From JAAYCI01 sp031551695 (GTDB lineage: Bacteria > Bacillota > Clostridia > Oscillospirales > Ruminococcaceae): 64,000 nt of DNA. The DNA lies in contig JAVBNG010000012.1 of NCBI GenBank assembly GCA_031551695.1, forward strand, positions 3,017 to 67,016, in the 5' to 3' direction. Shown piece by piece: positions 41,048-49,453 of the stretch. Each line of letters begins with the position of its first letter. The stretch's first letter is position 1. The translations under genes were made by a program, and so were the position numbers. The notes beneath the pieces are model-generated. The model ran no database searches and was not told the origin of the DNA. It worked only from the letters and a program-made list of their open reading frames with translations.

Positions 41048-41485
41048 GTGCAACTTCATGATGTAAGCCCGGCCCCGGGTTCCAACACGCCGGCCAAGCG
41101 CAAAGGCCGCGGCCACGCCAGTGGCAACGGCAAAACCGCCGGCTACGGCCACAAGGGCCAGAAAGCCCGCTCCGGTTCGAAGAAAGGCGGGTTTGAAGGC
41201 GGCCAGATGCCTTTGCAGCGCCGTTTGCCGAAGCGCGGATTCAAGAATATTTTCGCCACACACCATGCCATTGTGAAAACGGGCGACCTCAACGTGTTTG
41301 AGGCCGGCAGTGTGGTGGACGCAAAAGCCCTCATTGAAAAGGGTATCATCAAAAAGCCTTTGGACGGCGTGAAGCTTCTGGACGGGGGCGATCTCGACAA
41401 GGCCCTCACGGTCCAGATGGCAGCTTTCTCCGCCGCCGCCAAAGAAAAAGTGGAAAAGGCGGGCGGGAAGGCTGAGGTGATTTGA
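41048..41485 (+). CDS. rplO: 50S ribosomal protein L15
   Basis: A 145-residue L15. LHDVSPAPGSNTPAKRKGRG and KARSGSKKGGFEGGQMPLQR are characteristic. The start is GTG 41048 after GGGAGG. secY starts 2 bases after the stop. Confidence 0.96.
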   Translation: MQLHDVSPAPGSNTPAKRKGRGHASGNGKTAGYGHKGQKARSGSKKGGFEGGQMPLQRRLPKRGFKNIFATHHAIVKTGDLNVFEAGSVVDAKALIEKGIIKKPLDGVKLLDGGDLDKALTVQMAAFSAAAKEKVEKAGGKAEVI

Positions 41486-41486
41486 T

Positions 41487-42803
41487 TTGTTCGAGACATT
41501 TCGCAATGCTTGGAAAATCGAAGACCTTCGCAAGAAGATCCTCTACACGCTTCTCATCCTCATCATCTTCCGGCTCGGCATTGCCATTCCCGTGCCGTTC
41601 ATGCACCCGGGCGCAATGAAGGACCTCATCAACCAGAACGCCGGCGACATTTTGAGCTTCGTCGATTTCATGACCGGCGGCGCGTTCTCGTCCGGCTCCC
41701 TGTTTGCGCTTGGCGTGCAGCCGTACATCAACGCGTCCATCATTATGACGCTGTTGGCGGTTGCCATTCCGTACCTCGACCGCCTGCGCAAAGAAGGACC
41801 GGAAGGCCAAAAGAAGTTCAACCGCATCAGCCGCTATGTCGGCGCGGGCCTTGGCCTGATGATGGGCATCGGGTACTACTTCATGGTGCGCAGCAGTTTG
41901 GGCCTTGAATACGGCGCGGGCAGCCCCGTGGGCGCGCAAATTTTCACCGCGGCCGTCATTGTATTAACTTACGTTGCCGGCGGCGTGCTGCTGATGTGGA
42001 TGGGCGAACAAATTGACGCGAAAGGCATTGGCAACGGCATCTCCATCCTCATTTTTGCGGGCATCATCTCCCGGTGGAGCGGCCTGTTCGATACTGTTCG
42101 CGGATATCTGGACCAGGCGAAAGCCGGCAAGCCTTCCATTTACATCTGGCTTCCCGTCATTGTGGTGCTGGCTGTTGCGGCCGTGGTGGCCGTCATCATC
42201 CTGAACGGCGCCGAGCGCCGCATTCCGGTACAGTACGCCAAAAAAGTGGTGGGCCGCAAGATGTACGGCGGCCAGGCAAGCCACATCCCCATCAAGGTGA
42301 ACATGTCCGGCGTGATGCCCATCATTTTCGCTTCGGCGCTCACCAGCCTGCCGGCGACGCTGCTGCGGCTGATTCCCGGCATTGCGAACAATACCGAGTC
42401 TTTCTGGTATAAGTTTCTCAATGCTTTTTCCTTCAGCGGTTGGATGTACGCGGTCATTTATACCATCCTGATCATCGCGTTCAACTACTTTTACGTGGCC
42501 ATCACCTATAACCCGCTGGAGATCGCGAACAACCTGAAGAAAAACAACGGCGCCATCCCCGGCATCCGCCCGGGCAAGCCCACCAGCGATTTCATCGCGC
42601 GCGTCATTGGCAAGATCACCCTCATCGGGGCCATTTTCCTGGTGTTTGTGGCGGTCGGGCCCATCGTGCTGGGCAATATCTCCGGCGTCAATATCCAACT
42701 GGGCGGTACCTCGCTGCTCATCGTGGTCGGCGTTGCGCTCGATACGTCGCGCAGCCTTGAAAGCTTCATGCTGATGCGCCACCACAAGGGTTTCCTCGAG
42801 TAA
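41487..42803 (+). CDS. secY: Protein translocase subunit SecY
   Basis: A 438-residue, ten-helix pore of the Sec translocon in the cytoplasmic membrane. It starts with FRNAWKIEDLRKKILYTLLI. GVQPYINASIIMTLLAVAIP (the gate helix region) and the cytoplasmic loop NNLKKNNGAIPGIRPGKPT are conserved. The start is TTG 41487, close behind rplO, so expression is probably coupled. The length is normal. Confidence 0.97.
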   Translation: MFETFRNAWKIEDLRKKILYTLLILIIFRLGIAIPVPFMHPGAMKDLINQNAGDILSFVDFMTGGAFSSGSLFALGVQPYINASIIMTLLAVAIPYLDRLRKEGPEGQKKFNRISRYVGAGLGLMMGIGYYFMVRSSLGLEYGAGSPVGAQIFTAAVIVLTYVAGGVLLMWMGEQIDAKGIGNGISILIFAGIISRWSGLFDTVRGYLDQAKAGKPSIYIWLPVIVVLAVAAVVAVIILNGAERRIPVQYAKKVVGRKMYGGQASHIPIKVNMSGVMPIIFASALTSLPATLLRLIPGIANNTESFWYKFLNAFSFSGWMYAVIYTILIIAFNYFYVAITYNPLEIANNLKKNNGAIPGIRPGKPTSDFIARVIGKITLIGAIFLVFVAVGPIVLGNISGVNIQLGGTSLLIVVGVALDTSRSLESFMLMRHHKGFLE

Positions 42804-42840
42804 TTGAAGCCGCTTTCCAATGCGAGGCAAGGAGCATGCA

Positions 42841-43479
42841 ATGAAAATCATCCTTTTGGGCCCGCCGGGCGCCGGCAAAGGCACGCAGGCCGAGTTCATC
42901 ACAGAGCGCTACGGCATCCCCGCGCTCTCCACGGGCAACATCCTGCGCGAAGCCGTGAAAAACGGCACACCCACGGGCCTTGACGCAAAGAAATACATGG
43001 ATGCGGGCGCCCTTGTGCCCGACGACGTGATCATCCGCGTCATTACCGAGCGCATGCAGGCCCCGGACGCGCAAAAAGGCTTTATCCTGGACGGCGTGCC
43101 CCGCACGGTGCCCCAGGCCGAGGCGCTGGACGCGAACGGCGTGAAGCTGGACGCGGTGCTGAACCTGGAAGTGGACGACGCGGCCGTTGTGAAGCGGCTG
43201 TCCGGCCGGCGCGTGTGCGAGGTCTGCGGTGCGTCCTACCACGTGGACAACCACCCCCCGAAGGTGGACGGCGTGTGCGATTTGGACGGCGGCAAGCTGG
43301 TCATCCGCACGGATGACGCGCCCGAGACGGTGCAGGCGAGGTTGGACACCTACCACGCCCAAACCGAGCCGCTCATCGGCTTCTACCGGGCGAAGGGCAT
43401 TTTGCACGACATCGACTCGAACGGCACCATCGACAAGACTAACGCCGAGGTGCGGCAGATTTTGGAGGCATTCGATTGA
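42841..43479 (+). CDS. adk: Adenylate kinase
   Basis: A 212-residue AMP kinase. The P-loop GPPGAGKGT is at residues 7-15, STGNILR binds AMP, and FILDGVPRT is conserved. The long-form lid holds a zinc site of three Cys and one Asp type (CEVC then CDLD). AAGGAG fits ATG 42841 rather than an in-frame ATG at 42820. The map start overlaps its stop. Confidence 0.97.
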   Translation: MKIILLGPPGAGKGTQAEFITERYGIPALSTGNILREAVKNGTPTGLDAKKYMDAGALVPDDVIIRVITERMQAPDAQKGFILDGVPRTVPQAEALDANGVKLDAVLNLEVDDAAVVKRLSGRRVCEVCGASYHVDNHPPKVDGVCDLDGGKLVIRTDDAPETVQARLDTYHAQTEPLIGFYRAKGILHDIDSNGTIDKTNAEVRQILEAFD

Positions 43480-44234
43480 TTCCGGTAAAAACGGCCGGCG
43501 AAATCGACAAGATGCGGCGCGCGTGCGAAATTTCAGCGGGCGCGCTGGCGGCGGCGGGAGAATGCGTAAAGCCCGGTGCCACCACACAGGACATCGACAA
43601 CGCCGTGTATGCGTACATTACGCAGCACGGGGCCAAGCCGAACTTCAAAGGCTACAACGGCTTTCCCGCTTCGGCCTGTGTGTCCCTGAACGACACGGTC
43701 ATCCACGGCATCCCCTGTGCAAAAGAGGTGCTGAAGGAGGGCGACATCGTCTCGGTGGACACCGGCGCCATGCTGGACGGCTGGCATGGAGACAACGCGT
43801 TCACCTTTACCTGCGGCACCGTTACACCGGAGGCGCAGAAGCTGCTGGAGGTGACGCAGGCCTCGCTCTACAAGGCCATTGAACAGGCCGTGGCGGGAGG
43901 CCGTGTGGGCGACATCAGCCACGCCGTGCAAAGCTATGTGGAGGCCGAAGGGTTTTCGGTGGTGCGGGCATATGTGGGCCACGGCGTGGGCCGTGCCCTG
44001 CACGAAGCGCCGGAAGTGCCGAACTTCGGCAGCGCCGGCCACGGGCCAAGGCTCGTGCCCGGCATGGTGCTGGCCATTGAGCCGATGATCAACGAAAAAG
44101 GCTACGACGTCCGCGTTTTGGGCGACGGCTGGACCGTGAAAACCACGGACGGCGGCCTTTCCGCCCATTTCGAGCACACGGTGCTTATCACAAAAGCCGC
44201 GCCGGTCATATTGACCAGCCGGCCCGGAGGATGA
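43476..44234 (+). CDS. map: Methionine aminopeptidase, type I
   Basis: A 252-residue metallo-aminopeptidase that removes N-terminal Met. The metal ligands are visible in order: VDTGAM, HGDNAF, GHGVGRALHE, LAIEPM and FEHTVL. The N-terminal half has the typical PVKTAGEIDKMRRACEISA. The start is TTG 43476, overlapping the adk stop. The usual late-operon order adk-map-KOW-infA is kept. Confidence 0.97.
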   Translation: MIPVKTAGEIDKMRRACEISAGALAAAGECVKPGATTQDIDNAVYAYITQHGAKPNFKGYNGFPASACVSLNDTVIHGIPCAKEVLKEGDIVSVDTGAMLDGWHGDNAFTFTCGTVTPEAQKLLEVTQASLYKAIEQAVAGGRVGDISHAVQSYVEAEGFSVVRAYVGHGVGRALHEAPEVPNFGSAGHGPRLVPGMVLAIEPMINEKGYDVRVLGDGWTVKTTDGGLSAHFEHTVLITKAAPVILTSRPGG

Positions 44235-44238
44235 GGCG

Positions 44239-44523
44239 ATGGAGCTCAAAACCGGGCAGGTGGTGCAAAGCCGCCAGGGCCGCGACGTGAACCACATGTA
44301 CGTGATCGTATCCATACAAGAAGAGCGCCTCTTTCTGGCGGACGGATGCAAAAGGACGCTCGCAAAGCCCAAGTTCAAAAACATCCGCCATGTGAACGCC
44401 ACCGGCACGGTGCTGGCTGACAGCGAAGCCGCCACCGACGAAGGCGTCAAAAAGGCTTTGGCCGAATGGCAAACCAAACGGAAGCCAAGCGAGGAGGGTA
44501 GGAGTTGTCTAGAGAAGATGTAA
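44239..44523 (+). CDS. KOW-domain RNA-binding protein (L14e/L27e-like)
   Basis: A 94-residue protein with a KOW-type SH3 barrel (GQVVQSRQGRDVNHMYVIVS and RLFLADGCKRTLAKPKFKN). Firmicutes often carry this small protein, which resembles archaeal/eukaryotic L14e, between map and infA. It is thought to bind rRNA, but the function is not known. The infA start lies inside its last codons in another frame. Confidence 0.85.
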   Translation: MELKTGQVVQSRQGRDVNHMYVIVSIQEERLFLADGCKRTLAKPKFKNIRHVNATGTVLADSEAATDEGVKKALAEWQTKRKPSEEGRSCLEKM

Positions 44524-44723
44524 TTGAGGTGGAAGGCGTAGTCGTAGAGGCAATGCCGAACGCCATGTTCAAGGTGGAGCTTGAAAACGGGCACCAGTTG
44601 CTGGCGCACATTTCAGGCAAGCTCAGGATGAACTTCATCCGAATCCTTCCCGGAGACAAGGTGACGGTGGAAATGTCACCCTACGATTTGACCAAAGGGC
44701 GCATCACATGGCGCTCGAAGTGA
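44505..44723 (+). CDS. infA: Translation initiation factor IF-1
   Basis: A 72-residue S1-like OB-fold factor that blocks the A site during initiation. SREDVIEVEGVVVEAMPNAM and GRITWRSK are diagnostic. The start is TTG 44505, overlapping the KOW gene by 19 bases, with a GAGGAGGG-type site just before. Confidence 0.97.
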   Translation: MSREDVIEVEGVVVEAMPNAMFKVELENGHQLLAHISGKLRMNFIRILPGDKVTVEMSPYDLTKGRITWRSK

Positions 44724-44777
44724 TGGGCAGTTCCAAAGCGAGCCCAATGCAAACCGCCTGAAAGGAGGCTTTTAACT

Positions 44778-44891
44778 ATGAAGGTGAAACCCTCGGTGAA
44801 ACCGATGTGCGAAAAGTGCAAGGTGATCAAGCGCAAAGGCAGGGTGATGGTTATCTGCCAGAACCCGAAGCATAAACAGCGCCAGGGCTAA
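44778..44891 (+). CDS. rpmJ: 50S ribosomal protein L36
   Basis: A 37-residue protein. MKVKPSVKPMCEKCKVIKRK is followed by Cys27 and His32, giving a Cys3His zinc site (C+ type). AAAGGAGG lies upstream of ATG 44778. The gene is easily missed because of its size. Confidence 0.97.
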   Translation: MKVKPSVKPMCEKCKVIKRKGRVMVICQNPKHKQRQG

Positions 44892-44944
44892 GCCCGGCAA
44901 TCATAAACCGTATGTTTACAGAATTTTCGGAGGTGTAACAAACT

Positions 44945-45313
44945 ATGGCACGTATTGCCGGAATTGACCTGCCGCGCGAAAAACGTGTGGAAGTGGGCCT
45001 GACGTATATCTTTGGCATCGGGCAAACCACAGCCAACAAAATCATTGCGGCCACGGGCATTAACCCCGACACCCGCGTGAAAGACCTTACCCAGGACGAA
45101 GAGGGCAAGATCCGCGAATATATTGAGCAGAACCTCAATGTTGAGGGCGATTTGCGACGCAACACCGCACTTGACATCAAGCGCCTGACGGAGATTCAAT
45201 GTTACCGCGGCGTGCGCCACCGCAAAGGGCTGCCTGTGCGCGGCCAGCGTACCAAAACCAACGCCCGCACCCGCAAGGGACCGAAGCGCACCGTGGCGAA
45301 CAAGAAGAAGTAA
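44945..45313 (+). CDS. rpsM: 30S ribosomal protein S13
   Basis: A 122-residue protein forming inter-subunit bridges. ARIAGIDLPREKRVEVGLTY and CYRGVRHRKGLPVRGQRTKT are conserved, and the basic tail ends KKK. CGGAGGTG precedes the ATG. Confidence 0.97.
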   Translation: MARIAGIDLPREKRVEVGLTYIFGIGQTTANKIIAATGINPDTRVKDLTQDEEGKIREYIEQNLNVEGDLRRNTALDIKRLTEIQCYRGVRHRKGLPVRGQRTKTNARTRKGPKRTVANKKK

Positions 45314-45327
45314 CCGAGGAGGAACAC

Positions 45328-45732
45328 ATGGCAACAAAAGCAACCGCCAAAAAGGGCGCGCGCACCAAACGCCGCGAGCGCAAGAACATAGAGCGCGGCG
45401 CCGCGCACATCCAAAGCACATTTAACAACACCATTGTCACCATTACAGACGTGAAGGGCAACGCCATCAGCTGGGCCTCCTCGGGCGGCCTCGGCTTCCG
45501 TGGCTCGCGCAAAAGTACGCCTTTCGCCGCGCAAACTGCCGCCGAGGTGGCCGCCAAAGCCGCCATGGAGCACGGCATGAAAACGGTGGAAGTGTACGTG
45601 AAAGGGCCGGGAGGCGGCCGTGAAGCGGCGATTCGCGCCTTGCAGGCCACGGGCCTTGAAGTGAACATGATCAAGGACGTGACCCCCGTGCCACACAACG
45701 GCTGCCGCCCGCCAAAGCGCCGCCGCATTTAA
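45328..45732 (+). CDS. rpsK: 30S ribosomal protein S11
   Basis: A 134-residue platform protein. HIQSTFNNTIVTITDVKGNA and the C-terminal DVTPVPHNGCRPPKRRRI are diagnostic. The N-terminal 20 residues are Lys/Arg-rich. CGAGGAGG precedes ATG 45328. Confidence 0.97.
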   Translation: MATKATAKKGARTKRRERKNIERGAAHIQSTFNNTIVTITDVKGNAISWASSGGLGFRGSRKSTPFAAQTAAEVAAKAAMEHGMKTVEVYVKGPGGGREAAIRALQATGLEVNMIKDVTPVPHNGCRPPKRRRI

Positions 45733-45758
45733 TTAGAAGTTACGGAAGGAGACTATAC

Positions 45759-46385
45759 ATGGCAAGATATACAGGCGCTGTTTGCCGGCTTTGCCGCCGC
45801 GAAAACCAAAAATTATTCCTGAAGGGCGACCGCTGCTACTCGGAAAAATGCGCAATGAACCGCCGCGCGTTTGTGCCGGGCCAGCACGGCCAAACCCAGA
45901 TGCGCCGCAAAACTTCGGAATACGGCTTGCAGCTGCGCGCAAAGCAAAAGGCCAAGCGCTACTATGGCGTGCTGGAAAGCCAGTTTGCCCATTATTTTGA
46001 AATTGCCGAGCGCAAAACCGGCATCACCGGCGAAAACCTGCTGCGTCTTTTGGAGTGCCGCCTCGATAACGTGGTGTATCGCGCGGGTTTCGCCATGAGC
46101 CGCAAAGAGGCGCGCCAGCTTGTTTTGCACCGCCACTTTAAAGTGAACGGCAAAATTGTGGACATCGCGTCCTTCCAGGTGAAGGAAGGCGACAGCGTGT
46201 CCGTGAAAAAGACGGATTGCGTCAAAATACAAGAGAGCGTGGAGAAAAACTCCGCCCGCCCCGCGCCCGCGTGGCTCTCGAAAGATACCGAGAAAATGAG
46301 TGCTACCGTGTCGAAGCTGCCCGACCGTGAGGACATCGATTTCGACATCGAAGAGCATCTCATCGTCGAATTGTATTCAAAATAA
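45759..46385 (+). CDS. rpsD: 30S ribosomal protein S4
   Basis: A 208-residue assembly initiator and fidelity protein. The N-terminus has four Cys (9, 12, 26, 31), the zinc-binding C+ form. LRLLECRLDNVVYRAGFAMS marks the S4 RNA-binding domain. The 102-base gap to rpoA contains a hairpin CGCAAGCGG/CCGCTTGCG near 46403-46430. S4 represses this operon in other bacteria. Confidence 0.97.
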   Translation: MARYTGAVCRLCRRENQKLFLKGDRCYSEKCAMNRRAFVPGQHGQTQMRRKTSEYGLQLRAKQKAKRYYGVLESQFAHYFEIAERKTGITGENLLRLLECRLDNVVYRAGFAMSRKEARQLVLHRHFKVNGKIVDIASFQVKEGDSVSVKKTDCVKIQESVEKNSARPAPAWLSKDTEKMSATVSKLPDREDIDFDIEEHLIVELYSK

Positions 46386-46487
46386 CCCGTCCGGTGCGTT
46401 GTGCGCAAGCGGGCGTATACACCGCTTGCGTATTATCTACAAATGGTGCAGGGCTCGTACGGCCCCGCATAAAATGGAGGGTTTTAT

Positions 46488-47441
46488 ATGATGGAAATCG
46501 AACGCCCGCGTATCGACACGGCGGAAATTTCGCCCGACGGACGCCACGGCGTGTTTATAGTGGAGCCGCTGGAGCGCGGCTTCGGCACGACCCTCGGCAA
46601 CTCGCTTCGCCGTATTTTGCTGTCGTCGCTGCCGGGCGTGGCCGCCACCAGCATTAAAATTGACGGTGTGGTGCATGAGTTTAGCACCGTTGAGGGTGTG
46701 AAGGAAGACGTTACCGAAATTGTGCTGAACGTGAAGGGCATCAACGCGAAGCTGTATTCCGACATGCCGAAGGTGGTGCGCATCGACGCCACGGGCGAAA
46801 CCGAGATCACGGCGGGGGATATTTCCCAGGATGCCGAGATCGAGATATTGAACCCGGACCACCACATCGCGTCCCTGGCCGAAAACGGCCGCCTGATGAT
46901 GGAACTGACTTTTGACAAGGGCCGTGGCTATGTGCCGGCGGACCGCAACAAGGCCTCCGCGGACGAATCGGGCCTTGGGGCCATTCCGGTGGACAGCATT
47001 TACACCCCGGTGCACAAGGTGAACTACACCGTGGAAAACACCCGTGTGGGCCAGCTTTTGGACTATGACAAGCTTACCCTCGAAGTGTGGACCGACGGTA
47101 CCCTCTCCGCGAAGGAGTCCGTCAGCCTCGCAGCGCGTATCCTCACCGAGCACCTGAATTTGTTCATCAACCTCTCCGAGGACGCCCTGGACGCCGAGAT
47201 CATGGTGGAAAAGGACGACAAGAGCAAGGAAAAAGCCCTTGAGATGACCATTGAGGAGCTGGACCTCTCCGTGCGCAGCTTCAACTGCCTGAAGCGCGCG
47301 GGCATCAACACCGTGGAAGATTTGGTGAGCAAGACGGAAGAGGAAATGATGAAGGTGCGCAACCTCGGCCGCAAAAGCCTTGAGGAAGTGATTGAAAAGC
47401 TGCATTCCCTGGGCTTTTCGCTGGCGAACGAAGAAGAGTAA
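46488..47441 (+). CDS. rpoA: DNA-directed RNA polymerase subunit alpha
   Basis: A 317-residue alpha subunit. The N-terminal dimerisation domain contains EPLERGFGTTLGNSLRRILL. The C-terminal domain (about residues 250-312) carries LDLSVRSFNCLKRAGINTVE and RNLGRKSLEEV, which contact UP elements and activators. The start is ATG 46488 with GGAGG upstream. Confidence 0.98.
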   Translation: MMEIERPRIDTAEISPDGRHGVFIVEPLERGFGTTLGNSLRRILLSSLPGVAATSIKIDGVVHEFSTVEGVKEDVTEIVLNVKGINAKLYSDMPKVVRIDATGETEITAGDISQDAEIEILNPDHHIASLAENGRLMMELTFDKGRGYVPADRNKASADESGLGAIPVDSIYTPVHKVNYTVENTRVGQLLDYDKLTLEVWTDGTLSAKESVSLAARILTEHLNLFINLSEDALDAEIMVEKDDKSKEKALEMTIEELDLSVRSFNCLKRAGINTVEDLVSKTEEEMMKVRNLGRKSLEEVIEKLHSLGFSLANEEE

Positions 47442-47596
47442 CTACGAAACGGCTTTTGCAGCCGGTATGATCCAAAAAGTCGATAAAAATGTCGAAGAGA
47501 TTTTTATCAGAATTTTTGCATGAGACGTGCGGCGGCGAAGCCGCAGCCCCAAAAAAGTTCACTTTTTTGGGGAGTAGTATGAAGGAGGCAATCGAT
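47442..47596 (+). promoter_or_regulatory. Three-hairpin leader between rpoA and rplQ
   Basis: Perfect stems follow one another: GATAAAAAT/ATTTTTATC (47482-47490 and 47500-47508), TGCGGC/GCCGCA (47528-47533 and 47540-47545), and CCCCAAAAAAGT/ACTTTTTTGGGG (47547-47558 and 47561-47572). The last ends 10 bases before the rplQ ribosome site. It may be an attenuator or a processing site. Confidence 0.55.
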
Positions 47597-47938
47597 ATGC
47601 CGGGAACAAGGAAACTGGGACGGAGCACACCCCACCGCAAGGCGATGCTGCGCGGTATGGTGACATACCTGTTCGAGTATGGCAAAATGGAAACAACGGT
47701 CACGCGTGCGAAAGAAGTGCGCGCGATGGCGGAAAAAATGGTGACCCTTGGCCAGAAGGACGACCTGCACGCAAAGCGCCAGGTGTATTCCTACATCACC
47801 AAGGAGACGGTCGCCAAAAAGATGATTGACGAGACCGCGCCGAAATACGCGGACCGCAGCGGCGGCTACACCCGCATCACCAAAATTGGCGTGCGCCGCG
47901 GCGACGCCGCCCCCATGGCGATCATCGAGCTCGTCTAG
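47597..47938 (+). CDS. rplQ: 50S ribosomal protein L17
   Basis: A 113-residue protein. GTRKLGRSTPHRKAMLRGMV and the C-terminal YTRITKIGVRRGDAAPMAII are diagnostic. AAGGAGG is 8 bases before ATG 47597. It ends the ribosomal run; ecfA-type genes that often follow are absent. Confidence 0.97.
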   Translation: MPGTRKLGRSTPHRKAMLRGMVTYLFEYGKMETTVTRAKEVRAMAEKMVTLGQKDDLHAKRQVYSYITKETVAKKMIDETAPKYADRSGGYTRITKIGVRRGDAAPMAIIELV

Positions 47939-47964
47939 GGTGCGTGGCCGCACCGGCCGATAGC

Positions 47965-48083
47965 GCGCCAAAGATGCGTTGCATCTTTGGCGCTTGGGTG
48001 CAAACAGCATCCTTGTGCCGTTGCGGGGTGAAATTCGAATAGCAACAAAACGCGCGGCTGAGGGGTTACACCCTGAGCCGCGC
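47965..48083 (+). terminator. Hairpins after rplQ
   Basis: A perfect 13-bp stem GCGCCAAAGATGC/GCATCTTTGGCGC (47965-47993, loop GTT) lacks a strong T-run. A second stem GCGCGGCT/AGCCGCGC with AGGG/CCCT inside lies at 48052-48083. Together they probably close the superoperon or protect its 3' end. Confidence 0.45.
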
Positions 48084-48129
48084 CGCCTTGCGAAGATATT
48101 CTTTCGCGCGGCTGCGCAAGAGGAGCGGT

Positions 48130-49302
48130 ATGGCGACATTTTTTCTTCTTCTCATTTACATCACGTTTATCAGTTTGGGCCTGCCGGACTCGATGCTGGG
48201 CGCAGCCTGGCCCGCCATGTACCGGGACCTTGGCGTGCCCCTTTCCACAGCGGGCATCATTACCACACTGGTGGGGGCCTGCACCTGCCTGTCCAGCCTT
48301 TTGTCGGACAAAGTCATCCGCCGGTTCGGCACGGGTAAGGTAACGGCGGTAAGCGTGCTGCTGACGGCGGGGTCCATGCTGGGCATCAGTTTGGCGCCGC
48401 ATTTTGCGTGGATGGTGCTGCTGGCGCTGCCGCTGGGCCTTGGCGCCGGCGCCATCGATGCCGGACTGAACAACTATGTGGCGCTGAACTACGCGGCGCG
48501 GCACATGAACTGGCTGCACTGCTTTTGGGGCGTCGGCGCCTTTGCCGGCCCCATGATCATGTCGATCTTCATCGGCACACAGGGCGGCTGGCGCAAGGGG
48601 TATCTCGTTATTGCCATCATTCAGATGGCGATTTGCGCATTGCTGTTTGTTACGCTGCCGCTGTGGAAGCGCTTTGACAAAACCGGCGCCGCCGAGCCGG
48701 AAAAAGAGCGGGCGGCCGCACCGGTTTCCACCCGGGCGGCCTTGAAGCTGCCCGGTGTGGCAGCGGTGCTCGTCGTTTTTGCCGTGTACTGCGGCATTGA
48801 GCAGATCACAGGCCTGTGGAGCAGCACCTATCTGGTGGATGCCCGTGGTTTTTCAGCGGCCAGCGCGGCGCAGGTGTCCGGCATGTATTTTGCCTCTATT
48901 GCTGCGGGCCGTTTTTTAAGCGGCATCCTCACATCCTTTTTCAGCAACAAAGTGCTGATTCGCACAGGCACCCTTGTTGCTGCCGCAGGCGCCTTGCTGC
49001 TGGCTGTTCCGGCGGGCAACGTACTGCCCTATGTGGCCATCGTGCTGCTGGGCCTCGGCTGCGCGCCGGTGTATCCCGGCTCGCTGAAGGAGACGCCGGT
49101 GCGCTTTGGCGCACAGAATTCGCAGAAGGTTATCGGCCTGCAAATGGCAGCGGCCTATGTGGGCATTTTTGCCCTGCCGCCGCTTACCGGCGTGCTGGCC
49201 GCGCGTATTGACGTGCGTGTGGTGCCGTATTTGCTGGTGCTTTTGGCAATTGTGCTGTTTTTTACGACGGAACGGGCCGCGAGGGTCAAGGCGGCGGGAT
49301 AG
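48130..49302 (+). CDS. MFS transporter
   Basis: A 390-residue, twelve-helix major facilitator. GLPDSMLGAAWPAMYRDLGV opens it, with a loop DKVIRRFGTGKV (motif A-like) after helix 2. The central loop at about residues 190-210 is charged. It resembles the sugar/FucP-type or drug-type clade, but no substrate can be read. AGAGGAG precedes ATG 48130. Confidence 0.85.
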   Translation: MATFFLLLIYITFISLGLPDSMLGAAWPAMYRDLGVPLSTAGIITTLVGACTCLSSLLSDKVIRRFGTGKVTAVSVLLTAGSMLGISLAPHFAWMVLLALPLGLGAGAIDAGLNNYVALNYAARHMNWLHCFWGVGAFAGPMIMSIFIGTQGGWRKGYLVIAIIQMAICALLFVTLPLWKRFDKTGAAEPEKERAAAPVSTRAALKLPGVAAVLVVFAVYCGIEQITGLWSSTYLVDARGFSAASAAQVSGMYFASIAAGRFLSGILTSFFSNKVLIRTGTLVAAAGALLLAVPAGNVLPYVAIVLLGLGCAPVYPGSLKETPVRFGAQNSQKVIGLQMAAAYVGIFALPPLTGVLAARIDVRVVPYLLVLLAIVLFFTTERAARVKAAG

Positions 49303-49314
49303 TATTGCATGTAG

Positions 49315-49343
49315 AAAAAGCCCTGCCGTTGGCAGGGCTTTTT
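49315..49343. terminator. Terminator after the MFS gene
   Basis: AAAAAGCCCTGCC/GGCAGGGCTTTTT forms a 13-bp stem with a GTT loop. A and T tracts on both sides make it usable by the convergent glnN transcript too. The 49344-49453 stretch before glnN holds no gene. Confidence 0.8.
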
Positions 49344-49453
49344 CTTTTGCTGTATGGCAGAGTGCAGATATCGAAGGCGAGAAGCGGCCACGCGCACCCG
49401 AGCGTTAAAGACGCGAGTGTCATTGGAGCGATACCGTCCTGCGCGGTCACGCG

